Below, piece by piece: positions 1 through 6,528 of a stretch of 12,287 bases of DNA. The number at the start of each line of letters is the position of its first letter. Position 1 is the stretch's first letter. The stretch covers positions 1-12,287 of the forward strand of contig JACCVJ010000012.1 of NCBI GenBank assembly GCA_013698215.1, in the 5' to 3' direction. Position numbers and translations under genes: made by a program. The stretch comes from Tatlockia sp. (lineage in GTDB: Bacteria; Cyanobacteriota; Cyanobacteriia; Cyanobacteriales; Chroococcidiopsidaceae). The notes under the pieces are model-generated. The model had not been told where the DNA came from. It did not search any database and saw only the letters and a program-made list of their open reading frames with translations.

Positions 1-1
1 T

Positions 2-691
2 TTACGATAATCGATTAGATAAAAGCTCTATAAATTGGGCGTGTTCGGGGGAAGTTAATCCTAACTGTAGCAGTGCGATCGCCTTTGGCATTTCTCCCGC
101 CAGTAATGAGGGGACAAATAACCATAAACCAGGAAAAACAAGACTTCGCACTATTCCATGATCATCGGGCTGTAGTGGCACATACTCACCGGATTGGAGA
201 CTAAACCAATCAAGCTTATTTTCAAAAATCTGCCAGACAATGTACTCTTGAACTCCATTACGGCGATATACTTGCTTTTTGTCGTGCAGATCGTAAGCGG
301 CGCTACTAGCTGCAATTTCTACAATTAATTCGGGCGCTCCTTCCACATAGTCATCGTCACTAACAATACTGCGTCCGCCGGACTCTATTCTTAGTAAAGC
401 ATCGGGTTGGGGTTCGTTATCTAAATCTAGGCGTACGGTGCTATTGTCACCAATGTCTACTCCTGGTGTTGCAATCCAATAAGCTGACAGCCACGCCATA
501 ATTGCTGCATGGGGATTGCCGTGACTTCTATGACGTAATGGTGATGCCATATATACTATTCCCTCAATTAGTTCAGCTTTCTTCAACTTTGGCATTGCTG
601 TGTAGCGGCGCTCAAATTGAAGTCGCGTCAAGCGATCGCCATTTTCAAGAGGGAGAATTTGAGTATTAGTTTGTGTCCTTAAGGCATTCAT
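2..691 (-). CDS. Uma2 family (DUF820) endonuclease-like protein
   Basis: The 229-residue protein has the layout of the Uma2/DUF820 family, a PD-(D/E)XK nuclease-fold group that is greatly expanded in cyanobacteria and has no settled biological role. Visible family marks are PQPD (acidic residue D97), the hydrophobic strand ELIVEI with E125 about 28 residues later, then DLHDKK (K138/K139) and the closing segment RRNGVQEYIVW (143-153). Together these give the expected D...E...K catalytic arrangement, so the active site looks intact. An N-terminal segment with ELIEGIVY (40-47) is also typical. The gene is last in a tight minus-strand cluster: its ATG lies 2 nt after the stop of the Nudix gene, with no good Shine-Dalgarno, suggesting translational coupling. 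Length is slightly above the common 180-200 residues because of a C-terminal extension from about residue 195. The family call is secure; substrate and role are unknown. Confidence 0.88.
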   Translation of the reverse strand: MNALRTQTNTQILPLENGDRLTRLQFERRYTAMPKLKKAELIEGIVYMASPLRHRSHGNPHAAIMAWLSAYWIATPGVDIGDNSTVRLDLDNEPQPDALLRIESGGRSIVSDDDYVEGAPELIVEIAASSAAYDLHDKKQVYRRNGVQEYIVWQIFENKLDWFSLQSGEYVPLQPDDHGIVRSLVFPGLWLFVPSLLAGEMPKAIALLQLGLTSPEHAQFIELLSNRLS

Positions 692-693
692 AA

Positions 694-1242
694 CTACTTG
701 AGGAAAGGACGAGCGAGGAAAAAGCTAGAAATCGATTTGGCATCTACAGGCTCACCTTCTGAAATAGCTTGTTCTAATTCTTGGGGAGTGAGCAAAACTG
801 TTTCAATGTCTTCATCGTCATCTTGAACTGGCGGTTTGTCTAAAATTTCCAATTCTTGAGCGAGAAAGGCATAAATAATTTCATCGGAGTAACCCGGCGC
901 TAAGAAAAATTCACCGAGTTTTTGCCACTTATGAGCGCGATAGCCTGTTTCTTCCTCTATTTCGCGGCGGATTGTCTCGGCGGGTGATTCATTAAGTTCT
1001 ACTGTACCCGCCGGAAACTCTAATAATCTACCTTGGACTGCAAAACGGTACTGCTTGACTAAAACAAGTTTACCTTCGGGAGTTACTGGCACGGCTAAAG
1101 CGCCCCCTGGATGCCTAATACATTCCCATTCCCCTTCTGCTTTGTTGGGTAAACGTAGACGATTAACTTCAAAATCAAATTTGCGCCCTCGGTATTGCAG
1201 GCGTTGCTTTAATAATTGGGGGGGTTCTCTACCTATAGCCAT
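694..1242 (-). CDS. Nudix hydrolase, ADP-ribose pyrophosphatase-like
   Basis: The 182-residue protein contains a complete Nudix box at residues 79-101 (G79, E85, R93, E94, E97, E98, G100), the Mg-binding helix that hydrolyses a nucleoside diphosphate linked to another moiety. It is preceded by EFPAG (75-79) and followed by APGYSDE (115-121), both usual in ADP-ribose pyrophosphatases. A proline sits 15 residues after the box (P116), a position known as a marker of ADP-ribose specificity in this family. The N-terminal part (about 15-70) forms the extra beta strands of that subfamily. The gene starts 4 nt after the folK stop; an AGGAG motif lies inside the folK end but 18 nt from the ATG, which is far. 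The neighbour folK raises the alternative that it acts on dihydroneopterin triphosphate. Nudix identity is very sure, substrate is not. Confidence 0.9.
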   Translation of the reverse strand: MAIGREPPQLLKQRLQYRGRKFDFEVNRLRLPNKAEGEWECIRHPGGALAVPVTPEGKLVLVKQYRFAVQGRLLEFPAGTVELNESPAETIRREIEEETGYRAHKWQKLGEFFLAPGYSDEIIYAFLAQELEILDKPPVQDDDEDIETVLLTPQELEQAISEGEPVDAKSISSFFLARPFLK

Positions 1243-1246
1243 ACGG

Positions 1247-1735
1247 TTAAATTTTTATAACTCCTGAACAGTTTACCGCTTGCACCAATTGCGCGATCGC
1301 AAGTCCTGAAACTGGTTCAATCCAATTAGGGGCAATTTCAGCTAATGGTACGAGAACAAAAGCACGTTCGTTCATGTGCGGATGAGGTAATTGTAATTGG
1401 GGAATATCTAAAATTAAATCCTCGTAGAGCAGTAAATCAAGATCGATGGATCTTGCGCCCCATCTTTCTGCTCGCACTCGTCCAAACTTGGCTTCTATTG
1501 CTAGTAAGGTTTTGAGTAATTGTTGGGGTAATATTTGTACTGCCAATAAGGCGCAACTATTTAGGTAATCTGGCTGGGGTATTCCGCCTACAGGCTCTGT
1601 TTTGTACCAACTAGAAACTTTTTGTACTGCAATACCTGGAGTGGCGGCTAATACTTGCAAGGCGGCGGTTAAAATCCCTTGAGAATCGCCTAAATTACTA
1701 CCAAGGGCGATCGCGCATTGTTTGGTTTCACTCAT
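1247..1735 (-). CDS. folK: 2-amino-4-hydroxy-6-hydroxymethyldihydropteridine pyrophosphokinase (HPPK)
   Basis: HPPK transfers pyrophosphate from ATP to 6-hydroxymethyl-7,8-dihydropterin, the step before dihydropteroate synthase in folate synthesis; it is a soluble enzyme. The family signature is complete: ALGSNLGD near the N-terminus, the RWGARSIDLDLL block with the two Mg-binding aspartates (IDLDL), and the substrate loop LPHPHMNERAFVL followed by PLAEIAP. Length, about 162 residues, is normal for the monofunctional enzyme. I start it at the ATG at 1733-1735 (MSETKQ). The frame can be read two codons further to a TTG at 1739-1741, but the ATG is the ordinary choice; neither has a strong Shine-Dalgarno. 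It heads the minus-strand cluster with the Nudix gene 4 nt downstream and is divergent from the class A PBP across a 164-bp spacer. Very confident. Confidence 0.97.
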   Translation of the reverse strand: MSETKQCAIALGSNLGDSQGILTAALQVLAATPGIAVQKVSSWYKTEPVGGIPQPDYLNSCALLAVQILPQQLLKTLLAIEAKFGRVRAERWGARSIDLDLLLYEDLILDIPQLQLPHPHMNERAFVLVPLAEIAPNWIEPVSGLAIAQLVQAVNCSGVIKI

Positions 1736-1899
1736 CTGCAAAGCTTTGTCATGGCTCCATTCAAAAACTATTATTTTATAATTTGCTGGTAGTTTCAGCT
1801 AAAAAATTTATGCTGATCCTTTCTAAAAGAGCGATCCCAACCAAGTAGAATAAACAAAACAATTGTTTAAGCTGTAGCTTATTGAGGAACTAAATAGAA

Positions 1900-4317
1900 G
1901 TGTCCAAATTAATCCCCTGGCTTAAAGAGCGCACAACTAAAATTAGTGATTCTGCGCTAGGGGAAAAAGTACGCGCTAAAAAACTAGCTTTGGTAGAGAA
2001 AATCAAAAATTTACCACTGATAGCCTATGCCAAAATCCCCACTGGCAAACCTTTATATCGTTACTATTGGTTTTGGCTGCTAGTTTTAGCTAGTGGAGGA
2101 AGCGTTGCTTGGATGGTGTTTTGGTCAAGTATTGAACGCAGTTTACCCGAAGCGACAGAACTTTACACTTTTATCCGCGATGATACCTTAACTATTACTG
2201 CTGGCGATGGTAGTATTTTGCAACAACAAGGGCCGGCGACTAGAGAACAGTTAAAACTTAGCCAAATACCTAAGCCACTGGTACAAGCTTTTATTGCGTC
2301 AGAAGATCGCCGATTTTACAATCATCATGGTGTAGATTATCAAGGCATTGTCAGGGCGTTTGTAAATAATATGCGATCGCGTAATTTGGGCGAAGGTGGA
2401 AGCACAATTACTCAGCAGTTGGCACGAATTTTGTTTTTAAATCAAGAACGCACATTAGGGCGCAAGTTTAGAGAAATCAGTTTATCCCAAAAAATCGAGC
2501 AAAAATTAACCAAAGAGCAAATTTTAGAACGTTACTTAAATTTGGTGTATTTGGGATCGGGTGCGTACGGTGTCGCCGATGCTTCTTGGGTATATTTCAG
2601 CAAACCTGTAGATAAATTAACTCTTGCAGAAATGGCAACTATTGCCGGGTTAGCCCCCGCACCTAGCCTTTATTCTCCAGTTGTGAACCCAACGGCGGCT
2701 AGGCGGCGGCGCGATTTAGTATTGCAGAGAATGCAGGAAGATGGGGTAATTACGCCTCAAATTGCCAAAACTGCTATAAGTACGCTCACAACACTTAAAC
2801 CAAGTTTGCCCAAACGACTCCAAGTAGAAGCACCTTACTTTACTACCTATATTCAGCAAGAGTTACTTAAATATATTTCCCCAGAACGGATAGAAGCTGG
2901 AGGTTTAACCGTCGAAACTACTTTAAACCCCCAATGGCAAAAAGCCGCAGAAACGGCGGTAAAAAACACGGTAGCTCAAAATGGACGTTGGCAGCACTTT
3001 GAGGAAGCTTCCTTAGTTAGTATTGACCCCCGCAGTGGCGAAATTAAGGCAATGGTAGGAGGCAAAAATTTTCAGGTCAATCAGTTTAATCGCGTAACTC
3101 AAGCCCAACGCCAGCCCGGATCTACTTTTAAGGGCTTTGTCTACGCTGCGGCGATCGCCTCTGGGATGTCTCCTAACAAATCTTACATCGACGCACCTTT
3201 TATAGTAGAAGACTACGAACCCTTAAATTACGATCGCACTTACCGAGGTTGGATGACTGCAAGTAGCGCGCTAATTTCCTCAATTAATACAATCGCTGTC
3301 AAGGTTTTAATTGATGTCGGTTTTGAACCAACTATTAAACTTGCCCACAATATGGGCATCAAATCAGAACTTAAGCCTACTTATTCTTTAGCTTTAGGTT
3401 CTAACGAAGTAAATTTACTCGAACTAACCAGCGCCTACGGGACTTTGGCAACTCAAGGGACGCACATTGAAACTCACGGGATTCGCCGGATTTTAAATCG
3501 TGGTGGCGAGGTTATTTATCGCTCAAAGTACCAGTCTAAACAGGTGCTAGACCCTGGTAGTGCGGCAATTATGACCTGGATGCTCAAAAGCGTCGTCCAG
3601 TCGGGTACAGGTCGCGCCGCACAGTTAAATCGCCCGGTGGCTGGAAAAACTGGCACTTCCGACGAAGCCCGCGACTTGTGGTTTATTGGCTATATTCCCC
3701 AAGTTGTAACGGGGGTGTGGTTGGGTAATGATAATAACGATCCTACCTGGGGTAGCAGCAGTACGGCGGCTTACACTTGGCATCAATTTATGGCGCAGGC
3801 GGTGCAAAAAATGCCTGTAGTAGCATTTCCCTCAAGACCAAAGTTAGAAGGGCGCATTGGTAGTATTAAGGCGCAAAAACTCAAACCCAAACGAGTTATT
3901 TTAGGGCGTATTCGTCCCAAACGTCTCCAAGAGCAAGGAGAACAAAATAGTTTACAAGCAATTCCTGAATCTAATCGGCAACGAAGACGGGGAGTTTCAA
4001 GGCGTTATGATGAGCAAAAACCAGAAACTACAGTGCGGCGTAATCGTCGCTATAAAAGCTTTCCCCCAACTAATAATTCCTCCCCCAGGCGACTGCGGAA
4101 GAATCAAGAATCGGTCACACCATCAAGGGCGCGATCGCAACCTAAAGTTAGGTCTAGGTCTACTCCCCAAAATGCACCCCCAAGGTCTACATTTACGCCC
4201 CAAACACCAACCAAATCTTGGCGAGAGCGGCTTAAACCTGTAGAACGTCCGCCTAACAACCCCCCGGCGACCGCACCCCAAACAGACCCTACTCCCGGCT
4301 TCGGTAGCGATGGTTAA
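1900..4317 (+). CDS. Class A penicillin-binding protein (bifunctional transglycosylase/transpeptidase)
   Basis: This 805-residue enzyme polymerises lipid II into glycan strands and cross-links the peptides, outside the cytoplasmic membrane. Order of parts: cytoplasmic basic N-terminus, one membrane helix (about 55-76), GT51 transglycosylase domain with catalytic E135 in SEDRRFYNHHGVD, GGSTITQQ (166-173), E192 in the third motif and ERYLNLVYLG (210-219); then the transpeptidase with S408-T-F-K411 (nucleophile S408), SIN (461-463) and KTGTS (583-587). All active-site motifs are intact. From about residue 650 to the end runs a roughly 155-residue tail rich in R, K, P, S, T and Q, probably disordered. 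The start is a GTG at 1900 with GAGGA 11 nt upstream; the family usually begins with such a cytoplasmic leader. A TAGAAT at 1846-1851 could be a -10 element, but no good -35 goes with it. Cyanobacteria usually have several paralogues, so I give no symbol. Confidence 0.97.
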   Translation: MSKLIPWLKERTTKISDSALGEKVRAKKLALVEKIKNLPLIAYAKIPTGKPLYRYYWFWLLVLASGGSVAWMVFWSSIERSLPEATELYTFIRDDTLTITAGDGSILQQQGPATREQLKLSQIPKPLVQAFIASEDRRFYNHHGVDYQGIVRAFVNNMRSRNLGEGGSTITQQLARILFLNQERTLGRKFREISLSQKIEQKLTKEQILERYLNLVYLGSGAYGVADASWVYFSKPVDKLTLAEMATIAGLAPAPSLYSPVVNPTAARRRRDLVLQRMQEDGVITPQIAKTAISTLTTLKPSLPKRLQVEAPYFTTYIQQELLKYISPERIEAGGLTVETTLNPQWQKAAETAVKNTVAQNGRWQHFEEASLVSIDPRSGEIKAMVGGKNFQVNQFNRVTQAQRQPGSTFKGFVYAAAIASGMSPNKSYIDAPFIVEDYEPLNYDRTYRGWMTASSALISSINTIAVKVLIDVGFEPTIKLAHNMGIKSELKPTYSLALGSNEVNLLELTSAYGTLATQGTHIETHGIRRILNRGGEVIYRSKYQSKQVLDPGSAAIMTWMLKSVVQSGTGRAAQLNRPVAGKTGTSDEARDLWFIGYIPQVVTGVWLGNDNNDPTWGSSSTAAYTWHQFMAQAVQKMPVVAFPSRPKLEGRIGSIKAQKLKPKRVILGRIRPKRLQEQGEQNSLQAIPESNRQRRRGVSRRYDEQKPETTVRRNRRYKSFPPTNNSSPRRLRKNQESVTPSRARSQPKVRSRSTPQNAPPRSTFTPQTPTKSWRERLKPVERPPNNPPATAPQTDPTPGFGSDG

Positions 4318-4329
4318 AATTGGTTTTAG

Positions 4330-4357
4330 CTATTCCCTTCATCCTTGGGGGAGATAG
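4330..4357 (+). terminator. Possible weak hairpin after the PBP gene
   Basis: CTATTCCC (4330-4337) can pair with GGGAGATAG (4349-4357) with one bulged base, 13 nt after the PBP stop. No T-run follows directly (the next bases are TAAAATAACAC), so this is a poor intrinsic terminator and may only be a 3' stabilising hairpin. Confidence 0.25.
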
Positions 4358-4400
4358 TAAAATAACACAGATTTTTGTATGCTCTTAACATCAGTAATTG

Positions 4401-4412
4401 CCTAATATTAGG
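4401..4412. promoter_or_regulatory. Perfect 12-bp palindrome overlapping a ribosome binding site
   Basis: CCTAATATTAGG is a perfect palindrome. Its right end contributes the AGG of the AGGAG Shine-Dalgarno (4410-4414), 6 nt before the ATG at 4421. A protein bound here, or a dimerised/folded leader, could affect expression of the Psb35-like gene. Twelve-base AT-rich palindromes also arise by chance, so regulation is only a guess. Confidence 0.3.
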
Positions 4413-4420
4413 AGCATAAA

Positions 4421-4651
4421 ATGATTAATTTATTAATGCAAACCGCCGCCCAAGCCCCAGAAAACGGCCCTCATTTTCCCTTATCTTTCACTTTAGTATA
4501 TGTAGTTGGATTTATTGCGGCAGTATCTATTGGTTCTGTTGCTTGGTATAACTCTAAGCGTCCTGTAGGTTGGGAAGATAAAGATCGTCCTGATGTTGTC
4601 CCAGAAGTCACAAAAGAAGAAACTCCCGGTATTGGCGAACCAAAAGCTTAA
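4421..4651 (+). CDS. psb35: Small single-helix thylakoid protein, Psb35-like (photosystem II CP47 module assembly)
   Basis: The 76-residue product has a short N-terminus with MQTAAQAPENG, one predicted membrane helix at about 23-43 (FTLVYVVGFIAAVSIGSVAW), the strongly conserved-looking segment YNSKRPVGWEDKDRP (43-57) and an acidic tail ending EETPGIGEPKA. From memory this matches cyanobacterial Psb35 (Ssl2148 in Synechocystis 6803), a single-helix protein reported to stabilise the CP47 assembly module and its high-light-inducible proteins during photosystem II biogenesis. That assignment is recall of sequence character, not a search; the fallback is a conserved cyanobacterial membrane protein of unknown function. 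The start is well supported by AGGAG 6 nt upstream. It follows the PBP by 103 bp on the same strand and converges on the TerB-like gene with 16 bp between the two stops and no clear hairpin between them. Confidence 0.6.
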   Translation: MINLLMQTAAQAPENGPHFPLSFTLVYVVGFIAAVSIGSVAWYNSKRPVGWEDKDRPDVVPEVTKEETPGIGEPKA

Positions 4652-4667
4652 AAAAGTTACTTAATTG

Positions 4668-5084
4668 CTATTTTTGACCCTCAACCCAACGGCGGTAAAG
4701 CTTTTGAATTTCTTTCATTACTGCATTATGGGCGGGTTGAGGTTCATGATTTGCTGGATCTAATGCTTGCAATTGAGTCAACAATTTTGCTTCTTCGGTA
4801 TCTACATCGCTATCGCTATAAATTAAACCGCTAATAGCTTCAAGTAGGTTTTGATAGTCTGCGGTACTTGGGGAGTTGCCTAAATACTCCTGCACCCATT
4901 GGTAACATTCTGCTGTCTCTATTTGCCGCAAACCTTGCAGTAAAGGATAGATTTCTGGGTCTTGGGCTACGCCTTTTTCTTGGGCTATTCGGTTTAAATA
5001 GGTGCGTTCTTCGGGCTGAATTTTGCCGTCCAGCCAAGCAGATCCAATTAAAATTTTGACTAACTGTTTGACATTATTTAACAT
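4668..5084 (-). CDS. TerB-like (tellurite resistance TerB family) protein
   Basis: The 138-residue all-helical protein has two related halves typical of the TerB/TerB-like fold. The first is GSAWLDGKIQPEERTYL (14-30) with D19, E25 and E26. The second is GLIYSDSDVDTEEAKLL (86-102) with D91, D93, D95, E97 and E98. In TerB these acidic helix-pair elements bind metal ions. The name comes from tellurite-resistance operons, but nothing here (no terACDE, no vWA gene) suggests a tellurite role; in cyanobacteria stand-alone TerB proteins are common and uncharacterised. The last 20 residues form a basic/aromatic helix (MKEIQKLYRRWVEG). There is no signal peptide, so it is probably cytoplasmic. It lies 26 bp downstream of rsmB on the same strand, which suggests a shared transcript. 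The Shine-Dalgarno is weak. Fold confident, function unknown. Confidence 0.82.
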   Translation of the reverse strand: MLNNVKQLVKILIGSAWLDGKIQPEERTYLNRIAQEKGVAQDPEIYPLLQGLRQIETAECYQWVQEYLGNSPSTADYQNLLEAISGLIYSDSDVDTEEAKLLTQLQALDPANHEPQPAHNAVMKEIQKLYRRWVEGQK

Positions 5085-5110
5085 TGTTTTTCTCTGATAG
5101 TTTTAGTAAT

Positions 5111-6451
5111 TTACAGGCTTTTTTTTAGTCGCACCATAAAAAAGCCATCCATCAAATCTTGATATGGTAAAACTTTAATCCAACTAGGGGATTTTGCAAA
5201 GGTAAAACAAGGCGAATCGGGTTCTGGTGGTTCAATTTGCCAATCAGGATTTCGCTCTAAAAAATTCTCAACTATGCTTTCGTTTTCTTGGGGGTGCAAA
5301 GTGCAGGTAGAATAAACCATTATGCCGCCCGGTTTGACAAATAACGCCCCTTGAGAAATTAACTCTGATTGCAGTAATGAAAGTTCTTGGATAGTTGCGG
5401 GAGTTTGTCGCCAACGAGCATCAGCGTGACGGTTTAAGGTTCCCAAACCAGAGCAAGGAACGTCAAGTAACAGGCGATCGCATTTATCTATAAACTGCTC
5501 AAAATGGCGGCTATCTCCTACTTGAATTTGAATTGATTTTAGTTGCAAGCGTTTAGTATTTTGTTGGAGTTTACGCAACCTAGAAGCTGTGCGATCACAA
5601 GCCCAAATTGTCCCCTTATCTCCCATTAATTCGGCAATATGGGTAGTTTTCCCTCCTGGTGCTGCACACGCATCGATAATGAATTCCCCAGCTTTAGGAG
5701 CGAGTAAATGGCTAACCAATTGAGCGCTACTATCTTGCACTGTCCACCAACCATCGTTAAAACCCGGTAAGTTTTGAATTGCTCCGGTACTCCCATTTAT
5801 CCTTAAAGCTTGAGGCAAATAAGGGACGCGACTTACATCAATGTCCGCCGATTGTAAGGCGGTTTCGACTTTTTCAATAGAACTAAGGAGCGGATTTACT
5901 CGTAAATCGAGCTTAGGTGGTTGGTTTAGCCACTGGCAAAGTTGTTCTGTAGCTGTAAAGCCAAATTGTTCTAACCAAACTTCAATTATCCAATCTGGGT
6001 AACTGTGCAGAATGCCTAATTTTTCCCTAGGATTATCTGGTAACTTAAGCGGATCGATTCCGGTATCAACGATGCGGAGGTATTGGCGCAACACACCATT
6101 TACAAAACCTGTAAGTCCTGAAAGTCCGTTTTTTTTAGCTAATTCTACAGTAGTATTAACCGCCGCCGATGGGGGGATATGGCTCAAGTATCGCAGTTGA
6201 TACAAGCCTAAATGCAGAATTGACCGCAAAAGTGGGGGTTGTTTATCGGCTTTTTTGCTAGCTAATTGGTCAATTAGAGTATCAAGCGATCGCATTCTTC
6301 GGACGCTACCGTAGACAAGTTCCGTTGCTAAACCGCGACTCCTTAGGTCTAGGTGATTTTTACTCAATACCCGCTCTAAGGCGACATCAGCATAGGCTCC
6401 TTTGTGAACGGCACTTAGAGCAATAAGAGCATCTTGACGAGAATCTTCCAT
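5111..6451 (-). CDS. rsmB: 16S rRNA (cytosine(967)-C(5))-methyltransferase
   Basis: RsmB uses S-adenosylmethionine to methylate C967 of 16S rRNA. The 446-residue protein has the two expected parts. Residues 1-130 are an NusB-like RNA-binding domain (RGLATELVYGSVRR at 39-52, then the SAAVNTTVELAKK helix). Residues about 170-446 are the Rossmann methyltransferase, with VQDSSAQLV (238-246), the SAM loop DACAAPGGKT (260-269), DVPCSGLGTLNRHADARWR (330-348, C333) and STCTLHPQENE (381-391) carrying the catalytic cysteine C383. Both cysteines of the m5C mechanism are present and the length is normal, so it should be active. A terminator and a TTTTGCA dyad lie just upstream (6466-6505), so it needs a promoter in a very short space or read-through from the large gene. 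A TATAAC directly before the ATG hints at a very short or absent leader. Confidence 0.95.
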   Translation of the reverse strand: MEDSRQDALIALSAVHKGAYADVALERVLSKNHLDLRSRGLATELVYGSVRRMRSLDTLIDQLASKKADKQPPLLRSILHLGLYQLRYLSHIPPSAAVNTTVELAKKNGLSGLTGFVNGVLRQYLRIVDTGIDPLKLPDNPREKLGILHSYPDWIIEVWLEQFGFTATEQLCQWLNQPPKLDLRVNPLLSSIEKVETALQSADIDVSRVPYLPQALRINGSTGAIQNLPGFNDGWWTVQDSSAQLVSHLLAPKAGEFIIDACAAPGGKTTHIAELMGDKGTIWACDRTASRLRKLQQNTKRLQLKSIQIQVGDSRHFEQFIDKCDRLLLDVPCSGLGTLNRHADARWRQTPATIQELSLLQSELISQGALFVKPGGIMVYSTCTLHPQENESIVENFLERNPDWQIEPPEPDSPCFTFAKSPSWIKVLPYQDLMDGFFMVRLKKSL

Positions 6452-6465
6452 AGTTATAGTTTAGG

Positions 6466-6480
6466 TTTTGCATTGCAAAA
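6466..6480. promoter_or_regulatory. 15-bp perfect dyad upstream of rsmB
   Basis: TTTTGCA (6466-6472), one central base, then TGCAAAA (6474-6480) form a perfect inverted repeat 14 bp before the rsmB start. It overlaps the T-tract of the terminator of the upstream gene. It could be an operator or just a consequence of the A/T run. Confidence 0.35.
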
Positions 6481-6505
6481 AAAAGCCTCCGGTTAGGGAG
6501 GCTTT
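6477..6505 (-). terminator. Intrinsic terminator of the large repeat-protein gene
   Basis: Read on the minus strand, the arms AAAGCCTCC (6505-6497) and GGAGGCTTT (6490-6482) form a perfect 9-bp stem with a 6-nt loop, followed by a run of T (A8 at 6477-6484 on the plus strand). It begins 24 bp after the stop of the 6529-9627 gene. This is a textbook rho-independent terminator and the clearest one in the window. Confidence 0.92.
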
Positions 6506-6528
6506 AAAGTTTTTAAATAATACAGGTT

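Noticed and set aside
2..691. Uma2 gene as part of a restriction-modification or defence island
   Set aside because: Uma2/DUF820 genes are dispersed in cyanobacteria and no methyltransferase or other defence gene lies beside it here.
1739..1748. Palindrome CAAAGCTTTG at the folK start
   Set aside because: Only 10 bp, AT-rich apart from the centre, and partly coding if the TTG start were used; not distinguishable from chance.
1857..1868. Palindrome AAACAATTGTTT upstream of the PBP gene
   Set aside because: Perfect but of very low complexity, with no convincing promoter boxes placed around it; chance is a sufficient explanation.
4668..5084. Tellurite-resistance function for the TerB-like gene
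   Set aside because: Only the fold is supported; none of the other ter genes are present and the neighbour is rsmB.
5116..5127. A-run near the 3' end of rsmB as a programmed frameshift site
   Set aside because: It encodes the final Lys-Lys of a normal-length RsmB, only three codons before the stop, and no alternative frame gives a meaningful extension.
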